Below are positions 1-11,593 of a stretch of 64,000 nucleotides of DNA, one piece after another. Below the pieces are notes generated by a model. That model saw only the letters and a program-made list of their open reading frames with translations. It did no database searches and was not told where the DNA came from. Both the position numbers and the translations under genes were made by a program. The DNA comes from Panulirus ornatus (Eukaryota; Arthropoda; Malacostraca; Decapoda; Palinuridae), in assembly GCF_036320965.1 (NCBI RefSeq), contig NC_092249.1, forward strand, positions 7,071,614 to 7,135,613, given 5' to 3'. The first letter of the stretch is position 1. Each line of letters begins with the position of its first letter.

Positions 1-60
1 CACACACACACACACACACAAACACAAACACACACACACACACACCAACACACACCAACA
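1..60. repeat. (CA)n microsatellite
   Basis: Almost pure CA dinucleotide repeat with a few CAA interruptions, running from the first base of the window. It is simple sequence and the window edge probably cuts it. Confidence 0.95.
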
Positions 61-399
61 CACAAAGGGAAAGAATGTGAGAATATTCATTGCGTTCCAC
101 CTTTCCCTTAATCCAAATACCACCTCCCTCACTCCTGTCGTGCCAATATCTTGTATTCCAAAGACTTTGAATATCCAAACATGACGTCAGCTTCCTCGAG
201 AGAATATTGATAAGAAGCTTCGTTAAGATAAGCTTTCCAAAGGGACACTCACAGTGGGGGAGACGCTAGGGGAACTGGAAATTCTAAGGATTTGAAGTGG
301 GCAAAGCCGACATCAAAGGTAGGGGGGAGGGGAAACTACCAACACACTGGGTAGTAGTGTAGTGGGTACTGTATAAGGTGGGGTGTGTTTCCAGAAGAC
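61..399. other. Single-copy sequence with no recognisable gene
   Basis: Non-repetitive flank between the CA microsatellite and the 44-bp minisatellite. A single TGACGTCA-type site (CRE-like) lies near 183-190. I see no open frame of note, no splice signal pair and no similarity to the other repeats of the window. Confidence 0.6.
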
Positions 400-907
400 C
401 CACTGGGGTCCTATCCCACTGGACCAGACCCTCCTGAAGGTTCTTCAGTGGTTGTGGCCCTACTGGACCAGATCTTCCTGCAGAATCTTCAGTGGTTGTG
501 GCCCCACTGGACCAGATCCTCTTGTAGAATCTTCAGTGGTTGTGGCCCCACTGGACCAGATCTTCCTACAGAATCTTCAGTGGTTGTGGCCCCACTGGAC
601 CAGATCTTCCTGCAGAATCTTCAGTGGTTGTGGCCCCACTGGAACAGATTCTCGTGCAGAATCTTCAGGGGTTGTGGCCCCACTGGACCAGATCCTCCTG
701 CAGAATCTTTAGTGGTTGTGGCCCCACTGGAACAGATTCTCGTGCAGAATCTTCAGTGGTTGTGGCCCCACTGGACCAGATCCTCCTGCAGAATCTTTAG
801 TGGTTGTGGCCCCACTGGACCAGATCCTCCTGCAAAATCTTCAGTGGTTGTGGCCCCACTGGACCAGATACTCCTGCAGAATCTTCAGTGGTTGTGGCCC
901 CACTAGA
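400..907. repeat. 44-bp minisatellite, about 11.5 copies
   Basis: The word TTCAGTGGTTGTGGCC (or a one- or two-base variant) recurs at 444, 488, 532, 576, 620, 664, 708, 752, 796, 840 and 884, a fixed 44-bp step. A diverged first copy lies at 400-443. The unit has no stop codon in any forward frame. Because 44 is not a multiple of three, the frames rotate from copy to copy and overlapping open frames up to 173 codons appear. These are not evidence of a gene. The array stops abruptly where the satellite begins (about 905-910). Confidence 0.93.
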
Positions 908-2789
908 CCAAAAGAGAAAGAAACATTTGGAAAGCTTACTTTAATGCCACTTTGGGGATGCCAAAGGGCAAGATAATTGCGTGGAGACATCAAAAAATTT
1001 AGAGGAAAATTGAAGGATTAATCTAAATCCCCTTTGGCGTCTTCAAAGACCTTTACAGGGGAATAGTGGCATTTAAAGGGAAAGAGACAAATTAAAAGTT
1101 TACTTAAAAGTACCTTTGGGGGTGCCAAAGTCCAATACAGTTGAATGGTCCCAACCAAAAATAAAAAGACAAATTAAAGGTTTAGTTTAAATCCCCTTTG
1201 GCGCCGCCAAAGGCAATTACAGAGGCATAGAGGCATCAAAAGGGAAAGAAACATTTCGAAAGATTACTTTAATGCCACATTGGTGATGCCAAAGGGCAAG
1301 AGAATTGCGTGGAGGTATCCAAAAATTTAGAGGAAAATTGAAGGATTAATCTAAATCCCCTTTGGCGTCTTCAAAGGCCTTTACAGGGGAATAGTGGCAT
1401 CTAAAGGGAAAGACACAAACTAAAAGTTTACTTAAAAGAACTTTTGGGGTTGCCAAAGTCCAATACAGTTGCATGGTGGCATCCAAAAATAAAAAGACAA
1501 ATATAGGGTTTAGTTTAAATCCCCTTTGGCGCCGCCAAAAGCAATTACAGGGGCATAGAGGCATCAAAAGGGAAAGAAACATTTGGAAAACTTACTTTAA
1601 TGCCACTTTAGGGATGCCAAAGGGCAAGAGAATTGCATGGACGCATCGAAAAATTTAGAGGAAAATTGAAGGATTGATCTAACTCCCCTTTGGCGTCTTC
1701 AAAGGCCTTTACAGGGGAATAGTGCCATCTGAAGGGAGAGAGACAAATTAAAAGTTTACTTTAAATACCCTTTGGGGGTGCCAAATTCCAATACCTTTGC
1801 ATGGTGGCATCCAAAAATAAAAAGACAAATTAAAGATTTAGTTAAAATCCACTTTGGCGCCGTCAAAGGCAATTACAGGGGCATAGAGGCATCAAAAGGG
1901 AAAGAAACATTTCGAAAGCTTACTTTAATACCACTTTGGGGATGCCAAAGGGCAAGAGAATTGCGTGGAGACATCCAAAAATTTAGAGGAAAATTGAAGG
2001 ATTAATCTAAATCCCCTTTGGCGTCTTCAAAGGCCTTTACAGGGGAATAGTGGTATCTAAAGGGAAAGACCCTAATTAAAAGTTTACTTAAAATACCCTT
2101 TGGGGGTGCCAAAGTCCAATACAGTTGCATGGTGGCATCCAAAAATAAAAAGACAAATTAAAGGTTTATTTTAAATCCCCTTTGGCGCCGCCAAAGGCAA
2201 TTACAGGGGCATAGAGGCATCAAAAGGTAAAGAAACATTTGGAAAGCTTACTTTAATGCCACTTTGGGGATGCCAAAGGGCAAGAGAATTGCATGAACGC
2301 ATCGAAAAATTTAGAGGAAAATTGAAGGATTAATCTAAATCCCCTTTGGCGTCTTCAAAGGCCTTTACAGGGGAATAGTGGCATCTGAAGGGAAAGAGAC
2401 AAATTAAAAGTTATCTTAAAAGACCGTTTAGGGGTGCCAAAGTCCAATACCTTTGCATGGTGGCATCCAAAAATAAAAAGACAAATTAAAGATTTAGTTT
2501 AAATCCCCTTTGGCGCCGCCAAAGGCAATTACAGGGGCATAGAGGCAACAAAAGGGAAAGAAACATTTGAAAGCTTACCTTTAATGCCACTTTGGGGATG
2601 CCAAAGGCAAGAGAATTGCGTGAGGCATCCAAAATCTAAGAGGAAAATTGAAGGATTAATCTAAATCCCCTTTGGCGTCTTCAAAGGCCTTTACAGGGGA
2701 ATAGTGGCATCTGAAGGGAAAGAGACAAATTAAAAGTTTACTTAAAGACCGTTTAGGGGTGCCAAAGTCCAATACAGTTGCATGGTGGC

Positions 2790-4140
2790 ATCCAAAATAA
2801 AAGACAATTAAAGGTTTATTTTAATCCCTTTGGCGCGCCAAGCAATTACAGGGCATAGAGCATCAAAGGGAAGAAACATTGAACTACTTTATGCATTGGG
2901 ATGCAAGGGCAAGAGAATTGCTGACGCATCAAAATTTAGAGGAAATTGAAGGTTAATCTAAATCCTTTGGCGTCTTCAAGGCCTTTACAGGGAATAGTGG
3001 CATTGAAGGAAAGAGCAAATTAAGTTTACTTAAAACCTTTGGGGTGCCAAATCCAAACTTGATGGTGGCATCCAAAATAAAAGACAATTAAAGATTAGTT
3101 TAAATCCCTTTGGCGCGCAAAGAATACAGGGCATAGAGGCATCAAGGAAAGAAACATTTGAAAGCTTACTTTAATACCATTTGGGATGCAAGGGCAAAGA
3201 ATTGCGTGAGACATCCAAATTTAGAGGAAATTGAAGGATTTCTAAATCCCTTGGTCTTCAAGGCCTTTACAGGGGATAGTGGCATTAAGGGAAAGACCAA
3301 TAAGTTACTAAAACTTTGGGTGCAAGTCCAATCTGCTGGGATCCAAATAAGACATTAAGGTTTATTTAATCCTTGCGCCCAAAGGCAATTGGCAAGAAAG
3401 AAGAACATTTGAACTTACTTTATCATTGGGCAGGAGAGAATTGCTGAGCTCAAATTTAGAGGAAATTGAGATTAATCTAAACCCCTTTGGTTAAAGGCTT
3501 TAAGGAATGTGCATTAAGGAAAGAGAATAAGTACTTAAAACTTGGGCAAAGTCAATACTTGTGGTGGCATCCAAAATAAAGAATTAGTTAGTTTAATCCT
3601 TTGGCGGCAAGCAATACGGATAGGCATCAAAAGGAAAGAACATTGAAGCTTACTTATCATTTGGATGCCAAGGGCAAGAGAATGGAGACTCCAAAATTAG
3701 AGGAAATTGAAGGATTAATCTAAATCCCTTTGGTTTCAAGCCTTTACAGGGGAATATGGATTAAGGAAGACATTAAAGTTTACTTAAACTTTGGGTGAAG
3801 TCAATACATTGATGGTCCAAAATAAAAAGAAATTAAGGTTTATTTAAATCCTTTGCGCGCCAAGGCAATTACGGCTGAGCATCAAAGGAAAGAACATTGA
3901 AAGCTTACTTTATGCATTGGATGCCAAAGGCAAGGAATGCGGGAGCATCCAAATTAGAAATTGAAGGATTAATCTAAATCCTTTGGCGTCTTCAAGGCCT
4001 TTACAGGGGATAGTGATCTAAGGAAAGAGACAAATAATTATAAAACTTGGTGCCAAGTCAATACTGCATGGTGCATCAAAATAAAGACAAATAAAGTTTA
4101 GTTAAATCCTTGGCGCCAAGCATTACAGGGGCATAGAGGC
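2790..4140. repeat. Satellite stretch with pervasive base drop-outs
   Basis: The same satellite, but almost every homopolymer is shortened and many single bases or short words are missing. For example, CCCCTTTGGCGCCGCC becomes CCCTTTGGCGCGCC and GGGGCATAGAGG becomes GGGCATAGAG. The order Q1-Q2-Q3-Q4 is still traceable while the period shrinks well below 328 bp. Flanking copies are clean on both sides. The pattern is deletion-only and homopolymer-biased, as in uncorrected long-read consensus, so I read it as an assembly quality defect rather than old, decayed satellite. Milder damage continues to about 4800. Confidence 0.75.
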
Positions 4141-7100
4141 ATCAAAAGGGAAAGAAACATTTGAAAGCTTACTTTAATACCACTTTGGGGATGCCAAAGG
4201 GCAAGAGAATTGGTGGAGACATCGAAAAATTTAGAGGAAAATTGAAGGATTAATCTAAATCCCCTTTGGCGTCTTCAAAGGCCTTTACAGGGGAATAGTG
4301 GCATCTGAAGGGAAAGAGACAAATTAAAAGTTACTTAACGACCGTTTAGGGGTGCCAAAGTCAATACTTTGCATGGTGGCATCCAAAATAAAAAGACAAA
4401 TTAAAGCTTTAGTTTAAATCCCTTTGGCGCCGCCAAAGGCAATTACAGGGGCATAGAGGCATCAAAAGGGAAAGAAACATTTGAAAGCTTACTTTAATGC
4501 CACTTTGGGATGCCAAAGGGCAAGGAATTGCTGGACATCAAAAATTTAGAGGAAATTGAAGGATAATCTAAATCCCTTTGGCGTTTCAAAGGCCTTTACA
4601 GGGGATAGTGGATCTGAAGGAAAGAGAAAATTAAAATTTACTTAAAGACCGTTTAGGGGTGCCAAAGTCCATACCTTTGCATGGGGTCCAAAATAAAAAG
4701 ACAAATTAAGTTTATTTAAATCCCCTTTGGCGCCGCCAAAGGCAATTACAGGGATAGAGGCATCAAAGGGAAAGAAACATTCGAAAGCTTACTTAATGCC
4801 ACTTTGGGGAAGCCAAAGGGCAAGAGAATTGCGTGGAGACATCAAAAAATCTAAAGGAAAATTGAAGGATTAATCTAAATCCCCTTTGGCGTCTTCAAAG
4901 GCCTTTACAGGGGAATAGTGGCATCTGAAGGGAAAGAGACAAATTAAAAGTTTACTTAACAGACCGTTTAGGGGTGCCAAAGTCCAATACCTTTGCATGG
5001 TGGCATCCAAAAATAAAAAGACAAATTAAAGATTTATTTTAAATCCCCTTTGGCGCCGCCAAAGGCAATTACAGGGGCATAGAGGCATCAAAAGGGAAAG
5101 AAACATTTCGAAAGCTTACTTTAATACCACTTTGGGGATGCCAAAGGGCAAGAGAATTGCGTGGAGACATCCAAAAATTTAGAGGAAAATTGAAGGATTA
5201 ATCTAAATCCCCTTTGGCGTCTTCAAAGGCCTTTACAGGGGAATAGTGGCATCTAAAGGGAAAGACCCAAATTAAAAGTTTACTTAAAATACCCTTTGGG
5301 GGTGCCAAAGTCCAATACAGTTGCATGGTGGCATCCAAAAATAAAAAGACAAATTAAAGGTTTATTTTAAATCCCCTTTGGCGCCGCCAAAGGCAATTAC
5401 AGGGGCATAGAGGCATCAAAAGGGAAAGAAACATTTGGAAAGCTTACTTTAATGCCACTTTGGGGATGCCAAAGGGCAAGAGAATTGCGTGGAGGCATCA
5501 AAAATTTAGAGGAAAATTGAAGGATTAATCTAAATCCCCTTTGGCGTCTTCAAAGGCCTTTACAGGGGAATAGTGGCATCTGAAGGGAAAGAGACAAATT
5601 AAAAGTTTACTTAAAATACCCTTTGGGGGTGCCAAAGTCCAATACAGTTGCATGGTGGCATCCAAAAATAAAAAGACAAATTAAAGGTTTATTTTAAATC
5701 CCCTTTGGCGCCGCCAAAGGCAATTACAGGGGCATAGAGGCATCAAAAGGGAAAGAAACATTTGGAAAGCTTACTTTAATGCCACTTTGGGGATGCCAAA
5801 GGGCAAGAGAATTGCGTGGAGGCATCAAAAATTTAGAGGAAAATTGAAGGATTAATCTAAATCCCCTTTGGCGTCTTCAAAGGCCTTTACAGGGGAATAG
5901 TGGCATCTGAAGGGAAAGAGACAAATTAAAAGTTTACTTAAAAGACCCTTTAGGGGTGCCAAAGTCCAATACAGTTGCATGGTGGCATCCAAAAATAAAA
6001 AGACAAATTAAAGGTTTATTTAAATCCCCTTTGGCGCCGCCAAAGGCAATTACAGGGGCATAGAGGCATCAAAAGGGAAAGAAACATTTGGAAAGCTTAC
6101 TTTAATGCCACTTTGGGATGCCAAAGTGCAAGAGAATTGCGTGAGGCATCCAAAATTTAGAGGAAAATTGAAGGATTAATCTAAATCCCCTTTGGCGTCT
6201 TCAAAGGCCTTTACAGGGGAATAGTGGCATCTGAAGGGAAAGAGACTAATTAAAAGTTTACTTAAAAGACCGTTTAGGGGTGCCAAAGTCCAATACAGCT
6301 TGCATGGTGGCATCCAAAAATAAAAAGACAAATTAAAGGTTTATTTTAAATCCCCTTTGGCGCCGCCAAAGGCAATTACAGGGGCATAGAGGCATCAAAA
6401 GGGAAAGAAACATTTGGAAAGCTTACTTTAATGCCACTTTGGGGATGCCAAAGGTCAAGAGAATTGCGGTGAGGCATCCAAAAATTTAGAGAAAATTGAA
6501 GGATTAATCTAAATCCCCTTTGGCGTCTTCAAAGGCCTTTACAGGGGAATAGTGGCATCTGAAGGGAAAGACAAATTAAAAGTTTACTTAACAGACCGTT
6601 TTGGGGTGCCAAAGTCTAATACCTTTGCATGGTGGCATCCAAAAACAAAAAGACAAATTAAAGATTTAGTTTAAATCCCCTTTGGCGCCGCCAAAGGCAA
6701 TTACAGGGGCATAGAGGCATCAAAAGGGAAAGAAACATTTCGAAAGCTTACTTTAATACCACTTTGGTGATGCCAAAGGGCAAGAGAATTGCAGTGAGGC
6801 ATCCAAAAATTTAGAGGAAAATTGAAGGATTAATCTAAATCCCCTTTGGCGTCTTCAAAGGCCTTTACAGGGGAATAGTGGCATCTAAAGGGAAAGACCC
6901 TAATTAAAAGTTTACTTAAAATACCCTTTGGGGGTGCCAAAGTCCAATACAGTTGCATGGTGGCATCCAAAAATAAAAAGACAAATTAAAGGTTTATTTT
7001 AAATCCCCTTTGGCGCCGCCAAAGGCAATTACAGGGGCATAGAGGCATCAAAAGGGAAAGAAACATTTCGAAAGCTTACTTTAATGCCACTTTGGGATGC

Positions 7101-7370
7101 CAAAGGGCAAGAGAATTGCGGTGAGGCATCAAAAATTTAGAGGAAAATTGAAGGATTAATCTAAATCCCCTTTGGCGTCTTCAAAGGCCTTTACAGGGGA
7201 ATAGTGGCATCTAAAGGAAAGAACCTAATTAAAAGTTTACTTAAAATACCCTTTGGGGGTGCCAAAGTCCAATACAGTTGCATGGTGGCATCCAAAAATA
7301 AAAAGACAAATTAAAGGTTTATTTTAAATCCCCTTTGCGCCGCCAAAGGCAATTACAGGGGCATAGAGGC

Positions 7371-10300
7371 ATCAAAAGGGAAAGAAACATTTGGAAAGCT
7401 TACTTTAATGCCACTTTGGGGATGCCAAAAGGCAAGAGAATGCATGGACACTTCGAAAAATTTAGAGGAAAATTGAAGGATTAATCTAACTCCCCTTTGG
7501 CGTCTTCAAAGGCCTTTACAAGGGAATAGTGGCATCTGAAGGGAAAGAGACAAATTAAAAGTTTACTTAAAAGACCATTTAGGGGTGCCAAAGTCCAATA
7601 CCTTTGCATGGTGGCATCCAAAAATAAAAAGACAAATTAAAGCTTTAGTTTAAATCCCCTTTGGTGCCACCAAAGGCAATTACAGGGGCATAGAGGCACT
7701 AATAGGGAAAGAAACATCTGCAAAGCTTACCTTAATGCCACTTATGGGATGCGAAAGTGCAAGGGAATTGCGTGGAGGCATCCAAAACCTTAGAGGAAAA
7801 TTGAAGGATTAATCTAAATCCCCTTTGGCGTCTTCAAAGGCCTTTACAGGGGAGTAGTGGCATCTGAAGGGAAAGAGATAAATTAAAATTTTATATAAAA
7901 GACAGTTTAGGGGTGCCAAAGTCCAATACAGCTGCACGGTGGCATCCAAAATTAAAAAGACAAATTAAAGGTTTATTTTCAATCCCCTTTGGCGCCGCCA
8001 AAGGCAATTACAGGGGCATAGAGGCATCATAAGGGAAAGAAACATTTGGAAACTTACTTTAATGTCACTTTGGGGATGCCAAAGGTCAAGAGAATTGCGG
8101 TGAGGCATCCAAAAATTTAGAGAAAAATTGAAGGATTAATCTAAATCCCCTTTGGCGTCTTCAAAGGCCTTTACAGGGGAATAGTGGCATCTGAAGGGAA
8201 AGACACAAATTAAAAGTTTACTTAACAGACCGTTTTGGGGTGCCAAAGTCTAATACCTTTCCATGGTGGCATCCAAAACAAAAAGAGAAATTAAAGATTT
8301 AGTTTAAATCCCCTTTGGCGCCGCCAAAGGCAATTACAGGGGCATAGAGGCATCAAAAGTGAAAGAAACATTTCGAAAGCTTACTTTAGTACCACTTTGG
8401 TGATGCCAAAGGGCAAGAGAATTGCGGTGAGGCATCCAAAAATTTAGAGAAAAATTGAAGGATTAATCTAAATCCCCTTTGGCGTCTTCAAAGGCCTTTA
8501 CAGGGGAATAGTGGCATCTAAAGGGAAAGACCTAATTAAAAGTTTACTTAAAATACCCTTTGGGGGTGCCAAAGTCCAATACAGTTGCATGGTGGCATCC
8601 AAAAATAAAAAGACATATTAAAGGTTTATTTTAAATCCCCTTTGGCGCCGCCAAAGGCAATTACAGGGGCATAGAGGCATCAAAAGTGAAAGAAACATTT
8701 CGAAAGCTTACTTTAATACCACTTTGGTGATGCCAAAGGGCAAGAGAATTGCGGTGAGCATCCAAAAATTTAGAGAAAAATTGAAGGATTAATCTAAATC
8801 CCCTTTGGCGTCTTCAAAGGCCTTTACAGGGGAATAGTGGCATCTAAAGGGAAAGACCCTAATTAAAAGTTTACTTAAAATACCCTTTGGGGGTGCCAAA
8901 GTCCAATACAGTTGCATGGTGGCATCCAAAAATAAAAAGACAATTAAAGGTTTATTTTAAATCCCCTTTGGCGCCGCCAAAGGCAATTACAGGGGCATAG
9001 AGGCATCAAAAGGGAAAGAAACATTTCGAAAGCTTACTTTAATACCACTTTGGTGATGCCAAAGGGCAAGAGAATTGCGTGGAGACATCAAAAAATTTAG
9101 AGGAAAATTGAAGGATTAATCTAAATCCCCTTTGGCGTCTTCAAAGGCCTTTACAGGGGAATAGTGGCATCTAAAGGGAAAGACCCTAATTAAAAGTTTA
9201 CTTAAAATACCCTTTGGGGGTGCCAAAGTCCAATACAGTTGCATGGTGGCATCCAAAAATAAAAAGACAATTAAAGGTTTATTTTTAAATCCCCTTTGGC
9301 GCCGCCAAAGGCAATTACAGGGGCATAGAGGCATCAAAAGGGAAAGAAACATTTGGAAAGCTTACTTTAATGCCACTTTGGGGATGCCAAAAGGCAAGAG
9401 AATTGCATGGACACTTCGAAAAATTTAGAGGAAAATTGAAGGATTAATCTAACTCCCCTTTGGCGTCTTCAAAGGCCTTTACAAGGGAATAGTGGCATCT
9501 GAAGGGAAAGAGACAAATTAAAAGTTTACTTAAAAGACCATTTAGGGGTGCCAAAGTCCAATACCTTTGCATGGTGGCATCCAAAAATAAAAAGACAAAT
9601 TAAAGCTTTTGTTTAAATCCCCTTTGGTGCCACCAAAGGCAATTACAGGGGCATAGAGGCACCAATAGGGAAAGAAACATCTGCAAAGCTTACCTTAATG
9701 CCACTTATGGGATGCGAAAGTGCAAGGGAATGCGTGGAGGCATCCAAAACCTAGAGGAAAATTGAGGATTAATCTAAATCCCCTTTGGCGTCTTCAAAGG
9801 CCTTTACAGGGGAGTAGTGGCATCTGAAGGGAAAGAGATAAATTAAAATTTTATATAAAAGACAGTTTAGGGGTGCCAAAGTCCAATACAGCTGCACGGT
9901 GGCATCCAAAATTAAAAAGACAAATTAAAGGTTTATTTTCAATCCCCTTTGGCGCCGCCAAAGGCAATTACAGGGGCATAGAGGCATCATAAGGGAAAGA
10001 ACATTTGGAAAGCTTACTTTAATGCCACTTTGGGATGCCAAAGGTCAAGAGAATTGCGGTGAGGCATCCAAAAATTTAGAGAAAAATTGAAGGATTAATC
10101 TAAATCCCCTTTGGCGTCTTCAAAGGCCTTTACAGGGGAATAGTGGCATCTGAAGGGAAAGAGCCAAATTAAAAGTTTACTTAACAGACCGTTTTGGGGT
10201 GCCAAAGTCTAATACCTTTGCATGGTGGCATCCAAAAACAAAAAGACAAATTAAAGATTTAGTTTAAATCCCCTTTGGCGCCGCCAAAGGCAATTACAGG

Positions 10301-11060
10301 GGCATAGAGGCATCAAAAGTGAAAGAAACATTTCGAAAGCTTACTTTAATACCACTTTGGTGATGCCAAAGGGCAAGAGAATTGCGGTGAGGCATCAAAA
10401 ATTTAGAGAAAATTGAAGGATTAATCTAAATCCCCTTTGGCGTCTTCAAAGGCCTTTACAGGGAATAGTGGCATCTAAAGGGAAAGACCCTAATTAAAAG
10501 TTTACTTAAAATACCCTTTGGGGGTGCCAAAGTCCAATACAGTTGCATGGTGGCATCCAAAAATAAAAAGACAAATTAAAGGTTTATTTTAAATCCCCTT
10601 TGCGCCGCCAAAGGCAATTACAGGGGCATAGAGGCATCAAAAGGGAAAGAAACATTTCGAAAGCTTACTTTAATACCACTTTGGTGATGCCAAAGGGCAA
10701 GAGAATTGCGTGAGGCATCAAAAATTTAGAGGAAAATTGAAGGATTAATCTAAATCCCCTTTGGCGTCTTCAAAGGCCTTTACAGGGGAATAGTGGCATC
10801 TAAAGGGAAAGACCCTAATTAAAGTTTACTTAAAATACCCTTTGGGGGTGCCAAAGTCCAATACAGTTGCATGGTGGCATCCAAAAATAAAAAGACAAAT
10901 TAAAGGTTTATTTTAAATCCCCTTTGGCGCCGCCAAAGGCAATTACAGGGGCATAGAGGCATGAAAAGGGAAAGAAACATTTGCAAAGCTTACTTTAATG
11001 ACACTTTGGGGATGCCAAAGGTCAAGAGAATTGCGGTAAGGCACCCAAAAATTTAGAGGA
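7371..11060. repeat. Array 1 subregion with the array-2 tetramer types, about 1960-bp period
   Basis: This stretch carries the diagnostic variants that define the higher-order repeat of array 2: GCATGGACACTTCG (T1), CTTATGGGATGCGAAAG with TTATATAAAAGACAG (T2), ATTTTCAATCCCC with CATAAGGG (T3) and CAAAAGTGAAAG (T4/T5). The T2 marker ATAAATTAAAATTTTATATA occurs at 7878 and 9838, 1960 bp apart, which is six tetramers less eight bases. It is the same family of ordered variants as array 2, at a different multiple of 328 bp. Confidence 0.75.
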
Positions 11061-11493
11061 AAATTGAAGGATTAATCGAAATCCCCTTTGGCGTCTTCAA
11101 AGGCCTTTACAGGGGAATAGTGGTATCTAAAGGTAAAGACCCTTATCAAAAGTTTAATTAAAATACCATTTGGGGGTGCCAAAGTCCAATACAGTTGCAT
11201 GGTGGCATCCAAAAATAAAAAGACAAATTAAGGGTTTATTTTAAATCCCCTTTGGCGCCGCCAAAGGCAATCACAGGGGCATAGAGGCATCATAAGGGAA
11301 AGAAACATTTCGAAAGCTTACTTTAATGCCACTTTGCAGGTGCCAAAGGTCAAGAGAATTGCGGTGAGGTACCCAAAAATTTAAAGAAAAATTGAAGGAT
11401 TAATCTATATCCCTTTGGCGTCTTCAAAGGCCTTTACAGGGGAATTTAGTGGCATCTGAAGGTAAAGAGACAAATTAAAAGTTTACTTAACAG

Positions 11494-11593
11494 NNNNNNN
11501 NNNNNNNNNNNNNNNNNNNNNNNNNNNNNNNNNNNNNNNNNNNNNNNNNNNNNNNNNNNNNNNNNNNNNNNNNNNNNNNNNNNNNNNNNNNNN
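11494..11593. other. Assembly gap, 100 N
   Basis: Exactly 100 unknown bases inside satellite array 1. The round number suggests a placeholder of unknown true length. Satellite of the same family lies on both sides. Confidence 0.99.

Larger units (their letters stand above)
909..11493. repeat. Satellite array 1, left part (328-bp tetramer of 82-bp units)
   Basis: Tandem satellite with a 327-328 bp period; the word AAGGATTAATCTAAATCCCC recurs at 5193, 5520, 5847 and 6171, for example. Each period divides into four ungapped 82-bp units. In the copy at 5204-5530 these are Q1 5204-5285, Q2 5286-5367, Q3 5368-5449 and Q4 from 5450. All four share CTTTGG at unit positions 9-14, CAAAG at 21-25 and GGCATC at 45-50, then a purine-rich half ending near AAGGTTTA. 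Q1 resembles Q3, and Q2 resembles Q4 around the dyad spacer, so a 164-bp dimer period is also visible. The array starts inside a Q3 unit directly after the 44-bp minisatellite and ends in a gap. Function unknown; centromeric or pericentromeric satellite is the natural inference. Confidence 0.96.

Noticed and set aside
385..976. Pro/Trp-rich overlapping frames up to 173 codons
   Set aside because: Products of the 44-bp minisatellite, which is open in all forward frames; several start only at non-ATG codons.
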